DNA of 64,000 nt from Candidatus Levyibacteriota bacterium. GTDB taxonomy: Bacteria; Patescibacteria; Microgenomatia; Levybacterales; UBA12049. This document shows, piece after piece, positions 8,641 through 17,265 of the stretch. The position numbers and the translations under genes are program-made. The stretch spans positions 174,548 through 238,547 of the forward strand of contig JACPLG010000008.1 in the NCBI GenBank assembly GCA_016186625.1, given 5' to 3'. Under the pieces are notes generated by a model. It worked only from the letters and a program-made list of their open reading frames with translations. It was not told the origin of the DNA and did no database searches. How positions within the stretch are numbered: position 1 is the first letter of the stretch; every line of letters begins with the position of its first letter.

Positions 8641-8734
8641 AGACAAAAAACTTAAAAACTGGCTCAAACAGGGTGGTCGGGAGAACTCTAAAAAAGACTT
8701 CTTTACTTTACTAAAACGGGCTGTATCGCTTTAA
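8615..8734 (+). CDS. Very small basic ORF reaching into the IS element
   Basis: The frame starts with ATG at 8615, inside the end of the previous ORF, and encodes 39 residues (MKKKKLLPKDKKLKNWLKQG through KDFFTLLKRAVSL). It runs 32 nt into the 3' end of the transposase gene on the other strand, so its last residues may come from the inserted element and the original C-terminus may be lost. It is an overlapping +1-frame gene in a cluster of tiny ORFs. Support is weak. Confidence 0.35.
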   Translation: MKKKKLLPKDKKLKNWLKQGGRENSKKDFFTLLKRAVSL

Positions 8735-9605
8735 CTTCCGCCACTTGCTTTAATAATCTTTCAAACATCAATCCTAAATATAATCGGTTATTGTATCTCC
8801 AAGTGTATTCGTCAATGTAAGCCTGTAAATACTTTTTGCTAACTTTTCTATAAACTCCGTATATTCCTCTTTTCAAGTGAGACCACAAGTTCTCAACGCT
8901 GTTTGTGTGAAATAAATGCTGTCTGACATATTCTTTATTGGAATGATTTACGGTGTAGTGTTTATCAAATCCATGCTCGTATAGGTTTTTATATGAACCA
9001 AGCTCATCGGTCATTATATGGGCTTTAGGGTCTACGTTCTGTTTTATTTGATTGATTAAAGTCCACTTACCAGTATTAGGAATACGCTTTGCAAAAGCTG
9101 TTCCTTTTCTTTTAACTATACCCATTACAATTTCTTTCTCTTCTACTCCGCCGTGCCATTCATAAGCTCGGTTTTTTCCTTTACCGCCGATATATGTTTC
9201 GTCTATTTCAACAATCCCGTCTAAAAGCGAGGGTTCTTGTACCATTAAGGTTCTTATTTGCTTAAACATACGCCATGCGGTCTTATAGGTAACGCCCAAC
9301 AATCTCTCTAGCTGTTTGGCGGATATTCCGCTTCTAGTCTGAACTATAAGGTACATAGCAAAAAACCATAAGTCTAAAGGAGTCGTAGATTTCTCAAAGA
9401 TTGTTCCTGCTAACGGATAGATTTGATAACCACAAAACTTACAAGCAAATGAGGTTCTGCCTGTTACTGGATAGAAAACTGATAGCCTTTTGCAAGAGGG
9501 GCAATCCATGTCATCGGGGTATTTGAGCTTTTTAATAGCTTCAAGGCACTTTTCGTGTGTACCATATTTCCATTTGAATTGTCGGAGGCTAAATCTACTC
9601 GTCAT
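8703..9605 (-). mobile_element. IS1595-type transposase (ISXO2-like)
   Basis: The 300-residue protein has an N-terminal zinc ribbon (CPSCKRL then CKFCGY), a helix-turn-helix region (ISAKQLERLLGVTYKTAWRMF), and the ISXO2-like DDE domain. Its acidic residues are in VEIDETYIGG, MTDELGSYK and TNSVENLWSHLKRGIYG. All domains appear intact, so the element may be active. I could not find terminal inverted repeats on either side, so the element ends are not defined. Its promoter is almost consensus: TTGACA (9636-9641, minus), 17 nt, TATACT (9613-9618), then 7 nt to ATG. Confidence 0.9.
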
Positions 9606-9612
9606 TGAAGCT

Positions 9613-9641
9613 AGTATAGCATACTATTTACTTGTTGTCAA
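9613..9641 (-). promoter_or_regulatory. Near-consensus leaderless promoter of the transposase
   Basis: On the minus strand TTGACA and TATACT are 17 nt apart and the -10 ends seven nt before the ATG at 9605. It is the clearest example in the window of a promoter placed directly on a start codon. Confidence 0.75.
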
Positions 9642-9685
9642 GGGATAAGTGCCAATATTGCTATCTTTTGACATATTTTGCCCTA

Positions 9686-9714
9686 TTGACTTGGCCTTAG
9701 ATTATATGTACCAT
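9686..9714 (+). promoter_or_regulatory. Possible promoter of the small RNA candidate
   Basis: TTGACT (9686-9691) and TACCAT (9709-9714) are 17 nt apart. The -10 match is weak. A second TTGACA lies at 9668-9673 but has no -10 at a proper distance. Confidence 0.35.
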
Positions 9715-9720
9715 GTATTT

Positions 9721-9804
9721 TACCCTCTAATACGAAAGTATTAAAAGGCAGGAAGTCTGGAGCAATCCAGACCGCCCCGAAAAAGCCCCGCAAGGGGTTT
9801 TTTT
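9721..9804 (+). ncRNA. Candidate small structured RNA ending in a terminator
   Basis: There is no ORF between the transposase and the next gene. Instead three hairpins lie in a row. TAATAC-GAAA-GTATTA occupies 9728-9743 with a GNRA loop. GTCTGG-AGCAAT-CCAGAC occupies 9755-9772, with a possible outer GGC/GCC stem and an AGGAA bulge. The intrinsic terminator at 9780-9804 closes the unit. The order fits an independent RNA of about 85 nt. It matches no RNA family I can name (not SRP, tmRNA or a riboswitch I recognise). It is not an obvious attenuator because the next gene has its own -10 box. Confidence 0.45.
9780..9804 (+). terminator. Intrinsic terminator
   Basis: CCCC (9786-9789), loop GCAA and GGGG (9794-9797) are flanked by five A upstream and seven T downstream. 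The A and T tracts can extend the stem. Confidence 0.8.
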
Positions 9805-9851
9805 GATGGGAAAATAGCAACTTTTTGTTTGTTCCAATTTTCTCTTTCAAC

Positions 9852-9857
9852 TATAAT
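9852..9857 (+). promoter_or_regulatory. -10 box of the glycosidase-like gene
   Basis: TATAAT ends eight nt before ATG 9866. An ATG at 9861 is followed by an in-frame stop after one codon and is not used. Confidence 0.6.
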
Positions 9858-9865
9858 TAGATGTC

Positions 9866-11020
9866 ATGAGAAAAATGTTTAGGTATTTCCTTATTGTTTC
9901 ATTGTTAACGATTGTTGGATTGATTAATCCTATAAATATTAAACACGCACAGGCAATCTACGATCCCCTATCAGTTCCCAACAACAAAATTGGAATTCAT
10001 ATTTTGTTTCCTGACGAAATTGACAAAGCAAAAGAACTAATTAATTCAAACGGCGGTGACTGGGGTTATGTGGTTATTCCCATAAGATCTGATGATAAAG
10101 ATTTAGAAAAGTGGCAAAAGTTTATGGATAGGGCAGCGGAGCTTCATATAATTCCTATCATAAGAATTGCCACCCACGGAGATTTTTTTGAATTATCATC
10201 TTGGAAAAAACCCCAAGACGCAGACATATTAGACTTTGCAAATTTTCTTGATTCGCTTGATTGGCCTGTAAAAAATAGATACGTAATAATTTTTAATGAA
10301 GTGAATAGGTCTGATGAGTGGGAAGGGGAAGCCAACCCTGGGGAGTATGCAAGATTACTTTCCTACGCGGTAATTGTCTTCAAAGCAAAAAACCCAGACT
10401 ACTTTATTATTTCAGCAGGCCTTGATAATGCGGCCGAAACTGACGGGGAAACGTATAACCAATTTGATTTCCTGCGTAGTATGAATCAGGAAGTTGCGGG
10501 TATCTTTAACCAGATTGACGGGATATCTTCTCACTCATATCCCAATCCCGCCTTTTCTCAACCTCCCTCAGTCCTAACACCAAAAAGCATATCTAGCTTT
10601 CAGTATGAAATCTCATATATCAGAAAATTCACAAATAAAAGCTTACCAGTTTTTATTACTGAAACAGGTTGGGATCAGACTAAATTTTCCGATCAGGCCA
10701 TTTCAAATTTTTTTAAAGAGGCTCTTTATGGAGTTTGGAGCGATCCTTCGGTTGTAACAGTTTCACCGTTTCTTCTTAAAGCGGGAGCAGGGCCCTTTGA
10801 GAAATTCTCTTTTATAAAAGATAGGGATATAGAGAATGGAATTTATAGATCTTTTTTGGAGATTCCTAAGACAAAAGGTATTCCAGGAGAGAGCACAAGA
10901 AGCGCTATCTTGGGAAATGTTCAGGTTGACATTCCGATAAAGGATTTTTCAGATTCCAACAAAAAAAACAATGACAAAAGCATAAAAAAAGTAATAAAGT
11001 GGTTTATTCTTGGATTCTAG
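9866..11020 (+). CDS. Secreted glycoside-hydrolase-like TIM-barrel protein
   Basis: The 384-residue protein begins with a signal peptide (basic MRKMFRYF, hydrophobic core, likely cleavage after HAQA near residue 30). The mature part looks like a clan-A glycosidase barrel. YVIIFNEVNRSDEWEG holds the NE pair expected for the acid/base, and PVFITETGWDQ holds a glutamate at the nucleophile position. The C-terminus is lysine-rich and ends in a short hydrophobic KVIKWFILGF. It is probably exported and acts on surface or extracellular polysaccharide; the specific GH family is not assigned. Glycosyltransferases lie 1-5 kb downstream. Confidence 0.65.
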   Translation: MRKMFRYFLIVSLLTIVGLINPINIKHAQAIYDPLSVPNNKIGIHILFPDEIDKAKELINSNGGDWGYVVIPIRSDDKDLEKWQKFMDRAAELHIIPIIRIATHGDFFELSSWKKPQDADILDFANFLDSLDWPVKNRYVIIFNEVNRSDEWEGEANPGEYARLLSYAVIVFKAKNPDYFIISAGLDNAAETDGETYNQFDFLRSMNQEVAGIFNQIDGISSHSYPNPAFSQPPSVLTPKSISSFQYEISYIRKFTNKSLPVFITETGWDQTKFSDQAISNFFKEALYGVWSDPSVVTVSPFLLKAGAGPFEKFSFIKDRDIENGIYRSFLEIPKTKGIPGESTRSAILGNVQVDIPIKDFSDSNKKNNDKSIKKVIKWFILGF

Positions 11021-11047
11021 CTGTGGTATAATTGTCTTTTCTTATTT

Positions 11048-11572
11048 ATGAATCCGACTCTAGATATCTTTAGACTTAAATTTGAAAATATTACACATGG
11101 AGTTCTAACCTCTGAGGGCGTATTGGAAATAATAAAAAATTTCCTCGAAGAAGTGCCTGACGGGAAATACAGCCTTGTAATAGGGACTGATTCTCATGAG
11201 AAAAACGGATCAGGCTTGAGTAGTAAAAATATAAGTCTTGTTACTGCTATTATTGTACACAGACGAGGATTTGGCGGAAAATATTTCTGGAACAAAAAAC
11301 ATGTCTCAAATATTCATTCTCTTCGTGAAAAAATATACGCTGAGACTATGACATCTCTTGATTTTGCGGCAAGTTTTGTGCCGCTTCTTAAGAAAAACCT
11401 CAATGGCCACTCGCCTACTTACAATCTTGAAATTCACATTGATGTAGGAGAGCACGGAGACAGCCGAGATATGATAAAAGAAGTTGTTGGGTTAGTTACC
11501 GGAAACGGCTTTGTAGCCAAAACCAAACCTGAAGCGTATGGTGCTTCATATGTTGCAGACAAACACACCTAG
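11048..11572 (+). CDS. YkuK/DUF458 family RNase H-like protein
   Basis: The 174-residue protein fits the DUF458 (YkuK) family: an N-terminal VLEIIKNFLEE, the core strand YSLVIGTDSHEK, the central LVTAIIVHRRGFGGKYFW, and EIHIDVGEHGDSRDMIKEV. It ends in the typical KPEAYGASYVADKHT. The D, H and E residues could form an RNase H-type metal site, but no activity is established. TATAAT near 11026 lies about 17 nt before the start. A 58-bp inverted repeat follows 9 nt after the stop. Confidence 0.75.
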   Translation: MNPTLDIFRLKFENITHGVLTSEGVLEIIKNFLEEVPDGKYSLVIGTDSHEKNGSGLSSKNISLVTAIIVHRRGFGGKYFWNKKHVSNIHSLREKIYAETMTSLDFAASFVPLLKKNLNGHSPTYNLEIHIDVGEHGDSRDMIKEVVGLVTGNGFVAKTKPEAYGASYVADKHT

Positions 11573-11581
11573 TCATTGGTT

Positions 11582-11639
11582 TGTCATCCTGAACGTACGT
11601 GAAGGATCTTAAAGATTCTTCGTTTCGCTCAGAATGACA
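11582..11639. repeat. 58-bp inverted-repeat element, copy A
   Basis: Arms TGTCATCCTGA (11582-11592) and TCAGAATGACA (11629-11639) are inverted copies with one mismatch, enclosing further partial pairing around GAAGGATCTT/AAGATTCTTC. A second member lies at 34471-34542 with the same arms and a different centre. It resembles a non-autonomous palindromic repeat of REP or MITE type. Confidence 0.7.
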
Positions 11640-11648
11640 AAGTGGTTT

Positions 11649-12047
11649 ATGAGAACGAGAAAACTGGAGTGGGAGGATGCCCCTGATGTAAAAAGAGATA
11701 TTGTAAAAATCGTTGATGCGCTGGACCTCAACCACATTAGGGCCTCAAGAGTCTTTACCTACAGGACGCAAGGAGGAAGGGCACGAGCATATGCCAGGAC
11801 TTGGATGATGCCAAAAATTTTTCAACATGCATTAGGAATTGGTCCGGCATATGTTATTGAAGTTTTGACCAGATATTACGACAGACTAAGCGAGGATGAA
11901 AAATCAAAGGTTTTAATTCATGAACTGCTCCACATTCCAAAAAACTTCTCAGGGACTCTTTTATCTCATCGCGGAAGGTCAAGACATATAGGTAGAGATG
12001 CTAACGCCCTTTTTAAAGAATATAAAAGTAAAGTGTCAAATCGATAA
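11649..12047 (+). CDS. Putative zinc metallopeptidase (HExxH)
   Basis: The protein (132 residues from ATG 11649) contains HELLHIPKNF, an HExxH zinc site, followed by a third histidine candidate in LLSHRGRSRHIGRD. It is small and soluble and resembles the short 'phage/archaeal metallopeptidase' group. The frame also opens at ATG 11634, but that ATG is part of the 3' arm of the inverted repeat, so 11649 (MRTRKLEWED) is the better original start. No -10 box is seen directly upstream; it may be cotranscribed with the YkuK-like gene. Confidence 0.65.
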   Translation: MRTRKLEWEDAPDVKRDIVKIVDALDLNHIRASRVFTYRTQGGRARAYARTWMMPKIFQHALGIGPAYVIEVLTRYYDRLSEDEKSKVLIHELLHIPKNFSGTLLSHRGRSRHIGRDANALFKEYKSKVSNR

Positions 12048-12054
12048 AATTTGA

Positions 12055-12987
12055 ATGCCAAGAGGAAATGCAAAGTTAAGAATCAGCATTGGAGTCACCT
12101 CATTTAATGAGGAACAAAACATCGAAAGACTTATTCATTCTCTTCTTTTTCAAAAATTAAAATCTTCATCCATTTCTGAAATTTTGGTGGTATCTAGTGG
12201 ATCAACGGATCAAACAAATAGCATTATAAAAAAAATACATAAAAAGAATCCAAAGGTAAAACTAATTACGCAAAAAAAGCGTCTTGGGAAGGCATCAGCT
12301 GTGAACTTATTTCTTACTTCTGCAAAAGAAGATGTAGTAATTCTTTCAAGCGCCGATCTTCTAATTCCCTCTGACACGATCGAAAAAATGATAAAGCCTT
12401 TTAAAAGTAAGGATATTGGAATTGTGGGTTCCCGACCTATCCCAGTCAATGATCCGAAAACTTTCTTTGGATTCGCATCTCATCTTATTTGGGATCTTCA
12501 TCACCATATTTCGTTGAACAGCTCTAAAATGGGTGAATTTATTGCCTTTAGAAAAATTTTCAAAAGAATTCCAGTAACTTCAGCAGTGGACGAAGCAAGT
12601 ATTGAGGCTTTGATTCGAGGACAAGGATACAAGGCATATTATGTTTCAAATGCAAGAGTTTACAATAAGGGCGCAGAGAATTTAAGAGAATTTATTGCAA
12701 GAAGAAGACGTATATATGCCGGGCATCTGGAAACCAAGAACAAATACAGCTATAAAGTATCTACTATAAGTAACTCTAAGATATTGTTAGCGCTTCTTAA
12801 AAATTTTAAATTTACAAGAAGATTCATTATTTGGACACCTTTAGTAATAGCTCTTGAAATACTAAGTAGATTTCTTGGTTTAATTGATTATAAATTTTAT
12901 CCTAAGAAACATACTGTATGGAAAATAACGCCAAGCACAAAGACCTTAATAAATAGACAAACTCTAGAAAGAAAAAGATATACGTAA
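12055..12987 (+). CDS. Family 2 glycosyltransferase
   Basis: The 310-residue protein has a GT-A fold: ISIGVTSFNEEQNIERLI at the N-terminus, the nucleotide-binding EILVVSSGSTDQT, and KRLGKASAVNLFL. The acidic SSADLLIPS sits where the DxD motif is expected. VDEASIEALIRGQGYKAYYV follows, and then an arginine-rich RRRRIYAGH near 220 like the (Q/R)xxRW region of cellulose-synthase-type enzymes. It would transfer a sugar from an NDP donor at the inner membrane face. GATAAAAT overlaps the previous stop codon and ends four to six nt before the ATG. Confidence 0.8.
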   Translation: MPRGNAKLRISIGVTSFNEEQNIERLIHSLLFQKLKSSSISEILVVSSGSTDQTNSIIKKIHKKNPKVKLITQKKRLGKASAVNLFLTSAKEDVVILSSADLLIPSDTIEKMIKPFKSKDIGIVGSRPIPVNDPKTFFGFASHLIWDLHHHISLNSSKMGEFIAFRKIFKRIPVTSAVDEASIEALIRGQGYKAYYVSNARVYNKGAENLREFIARRRRIYAGHLETKNKYSYKVSTISNSKILLALLKNFKFTRRFIIWTPLVIALEILSRFLGLIDYKFYPKKHTVWKITPSTKTLINRQTLERKRYT

Positions 12988-12991
12988 CAAA

Positions 12992-13588
12992 CTACCGTTT
13001 TTTAAAGCCGAGATCCTTTTGTTGTTTTTTTACAGTTAATTTTACTTCTATCTCTTCAAATCCTCCAAACCAATATGACCATAATCTTTCACATAACTCT
13101 TGAGAAGTTCTATTTAGATTTGCGATGTAGGTTAATGTTGTACTTATGAGTCTTGGAATTCGAGAATTATTATCTGTGGTAACATAATTTAGCTTGATCT
13201 CGTCCAGGGCAAAATTTGACGTGGTATAAAAAGACCATTTAGAATCTTGCGAAAAATAATCAGTAAACATCCGAATACTTAGACCCCGCTTGTGAGTAGG
13301 ATCAATCCATACAGTACTGTTGCAGGAACAATGAGGACCACGGATATATACTTTACAATTGTTCTTCCCAATTCTATATATCTCATTCATAACTTTTATG
13401 AGGTCGTCAACATGTTCTAAGATGTGATAGCAGTAGATCTTGTCATATGTATTAGTTTTTATGGGATATGGAAATTTATTTGCGTCATGGACAATTTGTA
13501 CTGTTGGAAGGGGTAAAACATCCATTCCGTCGGCGTTTGGGATCTTACTAAGTCCGCAACCTATATCTAGCGCCTTTATTTTTCTCAT
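12992..13588 (-). CDS. Class I SAM-dependent methyltransferase
   Basis: The 198-residue protein has the SAM-binding motif KALDIGCGLSKIPNADGMDV at the N-terminus, YDKIYCYHILEHVDD (motif for Methyltransf_11) and NEIYRIGKNNCKVYIRGPH. It may methylate a sugar or a surface lipid, given the glycosyltransferases on both sides, but the substrate is not evident. The frame opens at a TTG nine nt upstream; ATG 13588 with TATACT 12 nt before it is the preferred start. Its last base is 5 nt from the convergent GT2 gene. Confidence 0.75.
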   Translation of the reverse strand: MRKIKALDIGCGLSKIPNADGMDVLPLPTVQIVHDANKFPYPIKTNTYDKIYCYHILEHVDDLIKVMNEIYRIGKNNCKVYIRGPHCSCNSTVWIDPTHKRGLSIRMFTDYFSQDSKWSFYTTSNFALDEIKLNYVTTDNNSRIPRLISTTLTYIANLNRTSQELCERLWSYWFGGFEEIEVKLTVKKQQKDLGFKKR

Positions 13589-13638
13589 TAAAATCAATAT
13601 AGTATAACAAAAAAATAACTGTAGTTTTCAAAAAATCA

Positions 13639-14580
13639 ATGATTAAAAGAACTTTCAAAAAAGTAGGAGTAGTAATTGTTACATACAATTCAGAGAAATA
13701 CATTAGGATGTGTTTGAAGTCAATACAAAGCAACTCCTATCCTAATTTTGAAACACTTGCTGTTGATAATTCCTCACAAGACAAAACAGCGCAGGTAATT
13801 AAAAAAGGATTTAAGAAGGTTGGATTTATTGAAAATAAAAAAAATTTGGGTTTTTCGGCAGCTAATAACATAGGAATAAAATATCTTCTTAATAAGAAAT
13901 GTGACTATATTCTTCTTATTAATCCCGACACAGTCTCATCCCCCACTTTGATTGAAAAGCTTGTAAATTCATTTGAAATAAATAAAAAAATAGCAGTTGC
14001 GGGTTGTATCATAACCTATGCGAAAGATCGTAAAAAAATCTGGTTTGGAGGAGGGTATTTCAATAATTTTTTTTGTTATTCAAGACATAAATACATGAAT
14101 AAGTCTCTTAAAAATGTTGAGATTAAATCAGGATACGTTGATTTTATAACCGGTGCATGCATGATGATAGACTCAAAGATATTTAAAAAAATGGGATTTT
14201 TGCCGGAAGATTATTTTTTATATTTTGAAGACTTATTTTTTTGTCAAAAAATAAAAGAGAAAGGATTTTTGTGCTATCTCTTAGCTCTTCCTCTTGCCTA
14301 TCATTATGTTTCTACCTCAACAGGAGTAGCCCAAACAAATATTATGAGTCCACTTCGCGCTTACTTTTTTGCTCGAAATCCAATAATTTATATTAAAAAA
14401 AATGTAAAAGGATTCCGAAAAATTACAAATTTAGCCGGACAATTTTTGATCAGACTCCCCTTTTATGCATTCAAAATTATTTTTCAAAAAGAAAAAACCA
14501 GACCTTTTTTTTACTACTGTAGGGGAATTTTTGATGGGATACTTGGTAAATCTCCTAATCCAGTCCTAAATAATCGTTGA
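13639..14580 (+). CDS. Family 2 glycosyltransferase (rhamnosyltransferase-like)
   Basis: The 313-residue protein resembles WbbL-type transferases. It has KKVGVVIVTYNSEKYIRMC, TLAVDNSSQDKTAQVI, KNLGFSAANNIGIKYL and the donor-metal motif LLINPDTVSS. The acceptor-side FITGACMMIDSKIF and DYFLYFEDLFFCQKIKEKG follow. It would add a sugar to a lipid-linked glycan. Its 3' end overlaps the convergent DUF2723 gene by 67 nt, so both C-termini share the same DNA. Confidence 0.82.
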   Translation: MIKRTFKKVGVVIVTYNSEKYIRMCLKSIQSNSYPNFETLAVDNSSQDKTAQVIKKGFKKVGFIENKKNLGFSAANNIGIKYLLNKKCDYILLINPDTVSSPTLIEKLVNSFEINKKIAVAGCIITYAKDRKKIWFGGGYFNNFFCYSRHKYMNKSLKNVEIKSGYVDFITGACMMIDSKIFKKMGFLPEDYFLYFEDLFFCQKIKEKGFLCYLLALPLAYHYVSTSTGVAQTNIMSPLRAYFFARNPIIYIKKNVKGFRKITNLAGQFLIRLPFYAFKIIFQKEKTRPFFYYCRGIFDGILGKSPNPVLNNR

Positions 14581-16538
14581 TATTCAAATTTAAGATCGTT
14601 AATTTCTTTCTGAGACGCTCCGCACTTTGAATATACCATCATAAGTATAGAATAAAATCGTCTGTTAATGGGATTTAACTTAATTCCCTTTTTGATATTA
14701 TCAATTGAACTTTCACAGTCATTTTCGAGGTTTAAATTGAGAACTCCGAGCTTTATATAAGCTGTTGAATATGAATTATCAGTTTTGACTGCTTCTCTAA
14801 AAAAGTTTATCGCTAAATTCGGATCTTGATAGTAATCATTAAGAATTGTGCCTACACTGGTAAAACCGAAAGAGTATGTTCTAGTGATACTGGGAGTAAT
14901 CAAGTTTTGCTCTGAAGGAAGAAGGGTCTCTCTTTGCGAAATATGGAGTTTTTCTATATTTTCACCAACTGAGGTAATGTACTCATCTTTTTGAGGGATG
15001 TTCTTTTTATCAATAACCTCATAATAAATCCCTCTTGGAATAAAAAATAGATTGGTATCATAAGTTTCAAAAAAGAATGTTGAAAAGAAGCGTTGTTTTT
15101 TAATTATTTCCGGAAGTTTTATCTTTAGTGCGTCTTCTTGGGTAAATTTAGTATCAAGATTTTTTTCAAGAAATTCCTGATATAACTTTTTTTGAAAATA
15201 GTCGTTCCCTGCTCCTTTATTGTTGACTATTGTGACGTCAGGCCGAAAACCTAATACGAAGTGTACATACCAGCTGTTAAAAGTGTTTGAATCCGCATGA
15301 AGTAGTATTATCGCGTCTTGAGGAAGTGCGGATAAAAGATCAAGCCCCAGGTTATTTCCAATATTTGTTTTTGATAAATTGTTTTTTTCAAAATTGTAAA
15401 AAAGCATTTGAGCGGGAACAATCAAAAAAACCATGAGAAAAATAGTTGGATCAATTTTTTTTGGTACTAATCGCTTGGTAATATTTCGAACAAATAAAAA
15501 TCCGTATGGTAAAAAAAATAAAAAAACTACAAATGACTCCATGTAAAATCTTTCAATAACCCCAAGCGAATCTGCATCAACAATTGGAGGTACAATATAA
15601 AATATAAAGATCGGTCCTGAAACCAAAACAGCTGAAATCAGACTAATAAACTTTAATTTGTTGTCATTAATTAGGTAGAAAATTCCTCCGATGCAGATTA
15701 GTACAATTAAAATTGAATAATTGCTAAGAATTGAAGTGAAGTAAAAATCGAGTATTGGCAGCCTTTCAGAAATAGTTAAAACGCCTTTGGTAAAAGTCAC
15801 ATAATCCCCTCTTGTAACTAAATGAATAAAGTTTTGAAGATTTGAAGCATTATCCCAGTTAACAACCGGGTTTCTTGAAGCCGCAACCGGCACATAAATG
15901 TACGGAGTAAGACCTAATATAAAGAAAAGAAATGACTTTAAAATTACTCTAAATTCTTTAATTAATTTTTTAAGAGATGGCAGAAAGAGGAGGAAAAGGG
16001 AGGGGAAAATTAAAATTATCTGATGCTGGTTTGTTACAGATAAACCTATCAAAAAAGATGAAATATATAGAAACTTTTTTTGCTTTGTTTCATAAAATCT
16101 TATAGCAAAATAAAAAAGTGCAGTTATAAAGAAATTGTTAAGAGCAAAAACTTCCGGGATTTCCGCAAAAAACCAAAACATATAAGAAAACGCAAGAATT
16201 GAGGTTGACAATAGGGCAATAAAAAAACTCTTAGTTTCCCTTTTGCAAAATTTATAGAAGAAAATAAGCGCTAGAAGTGATGATATTACTGATATTAGAG
16301 CCACTTTACTTACCGGAGGAATCATTAACGGAAGGTGTGACAGAATAAATCCGGAAAAAGAAAATAGCGGGTATCCGGGAGGGTGTGGGACTCCAAATAC
16401 AAAAGAAGCAGTTACAAGGTCACCTATATCCCCACTATAAATGTCTCTTGTAACATTGTTGAGATATACTAATGATGTAAAAATAAAAAAGGAGACGAGA
16501 ATTATTTTTTTCAGCAAGATTTGATTAACTCTGCCCAT
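14514..16538 (-). CDS. DUF2723 membrane protein with C-terminal TPR-like repeats
   Basis: This 674-residue protein starts with the DUF2723 hallmark: DIYSGDIGDLVTASFVFGVP followed by HPPGYPLF, an acidic first loop as in O-mannosyltransferase-like GT-C enzymes. About eleven membrane helices follow, then a soluble domain and TPR-like helices (FFREAVKTDNSYSTAYIKLG, IKKGIKLNPINRRFYS). It is probably a polyprenyl-phosphate-sugar-dependent glycosyltransferase acting outside the membrane. ATG 16538 is chosen over TTG 16541 because TATTAT ends eight nt before it. Confidence 0.78.
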   Translation of the reverse strand: MGRVNQILLKKIILVSFFIFTSLVYLNNVTRDIYSGDIGDLVTASFVFGVPHPPGYPLFSFSGFILSHLPLMIPPVSKVALISVISSLLALIFFYKFCKRETKSFFIALLSTSILAFSYMFWFFAEIPEVFALNNFFITALFYFAIRFYETKQKKFLYISSFLIGLSVTNQHQIILIFPSLFLLFLPSLKKLIKEFRVILKSFLFFILGLTPYIYVPVAASRNPVVNWDNASNLQNFIHLVTRGDYVTFTKGVLTISERLPILDFYFTSILSNYSILIVLICIGGIFYLINDNKLKFISLISAVLVSGPIFIFYIVPPIVDADSLGVIERFYMESFVVFLFFLPYGFLFVRNITKRLVPKKIDPTIFLMVFLIVPAQMLFYNFEKNNLSKTNIGNNLGLDLLSALPQDAIILLHADSNTFNSWYVHFVLGFRPDVTIVNNKGAGNDYFQKKLYQEFLEKNLDTKFTQEDALKIKLPEIIKKQRFFSTFFFETYDTNLFFIPRGIYYEVIDKKNIPQKDEYITSVGENIEKLHISQRETLLPSEQNLITPSITRTYSFGFTSVGTILNDYYQDPNLAINFFREAVKTDNSYSTAYIKLGVLNLNLENDCESSIDNIKKGIKLNPINRRFYSILMMVYSKCGASQKEINDLKFEYQRLFRTGLGDLPSIPSKIPLQ

Positions 16539-16578
16539 CAATTTCTATAATACCTACTTGGAGTGGTAAAATACAATT

Positions 16579-17256
16579 ATGGTAACAGTTGTTCACGGTT
16601 CTGATCAGATCTCATCAAGAAACTTTTTTTTAGAACAAAAAGATAAAGATTCATTAACATTTGATGCTGAAAATATTAATGTAGTGGATCTTGAGCAGTC
16701 TCTTCAAGGGGGAGGATTATTTGGTGCAACGACTAAAGTTTTTATTGAAAACCTATTTACCAAAAAAGGTCTCAAAAGCCTAGAAGATGTCGCTGAAGTT
16801 ATCAATAAATCGAAAAATGCTGACATTTACCTTTGGGCCGATAGAGAGCAGGGAGTGAAAAATCTTTCTGCTTTTCCTAAATACCTGAACCAAAACTTCA
16901 AAATTCCCCAAAATATCTGGCTTTTCCTTGATGGGATAAGACCTCATAATCCAGATAATGTTTTGCATTTTCATGAAACAATTTTAACGACCGAGCCTGA
17001 GATTGTTTTTGCAATGGTTATAAGACAATTCCGACTGATGTTGGGCCTGATGGAAAATTCAGACAATACAATTGATGAAGTAAAAAGACTTGCACCGTGG
17101 CAAAGAGGAAAACTTACAAGGCAAGCTTCTATCTTTGGTTTGGAAAAACTTAAAAAAACATACAAAAAACTCTATAAAATTGACAAGTCTCAAAAAACCG
17201 GAACATCCAAATTAAGTCTTACCCAGAATATTGACATTCTGATGCTTGAAATATAA
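16579..17256 (+). CDS. holA: DNA polymerase III delta subunit-like protein
   Basis: The 225-residue protein matches a reduced HolA. It starts MVTVVHGSDQISSRNFFLEQ, has FDAENINVVDLEQSLQGGGL and FGATTKVFIENLF, a middle region with ENLFTKKG, and the helical collar VFAMVIRQFRLMLGLMENSD. It ends in SLTQNIDILMLEI, as delta subunits do. E. coli delta is about 343 residues; here the AAA+ portion is shortened. It would open the sliding clamp as part of the clamp loader. TAAAAT (16567-16572) ends six nt before ATG. A 9-nt gap leads to the phosphomannomutase gene. Confidence 0.72.
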   Translation: MVTVVHGSDQISSRNFFLEQKDKDSLTFDAENINVVDLEQSLQGGGLFGATTKVFIENLFTKKGLKSLEDVAEVINKSKNADIYLWADREQGVKNLSAFPKYLNQNFKIPQNIWLFLDGIRPHNPDNVLHFHETILTTEPEIVFAMVIRQFRLMLGLMENSDNTIDEVKRLAPWQRGKLTRQASIFGLEKLKKTYKKLYKIDKSQKTGTSKLSLTQNIDILMLEI

Positions 17257-17265
17257 GATACTTTT

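Noticed and set aside
8640..9700. Terminal inverted repeats of the IS1595-type element
   Set aside because: I compared both flanks by eye and found no convincing inverted pair, so no element boundary is given.
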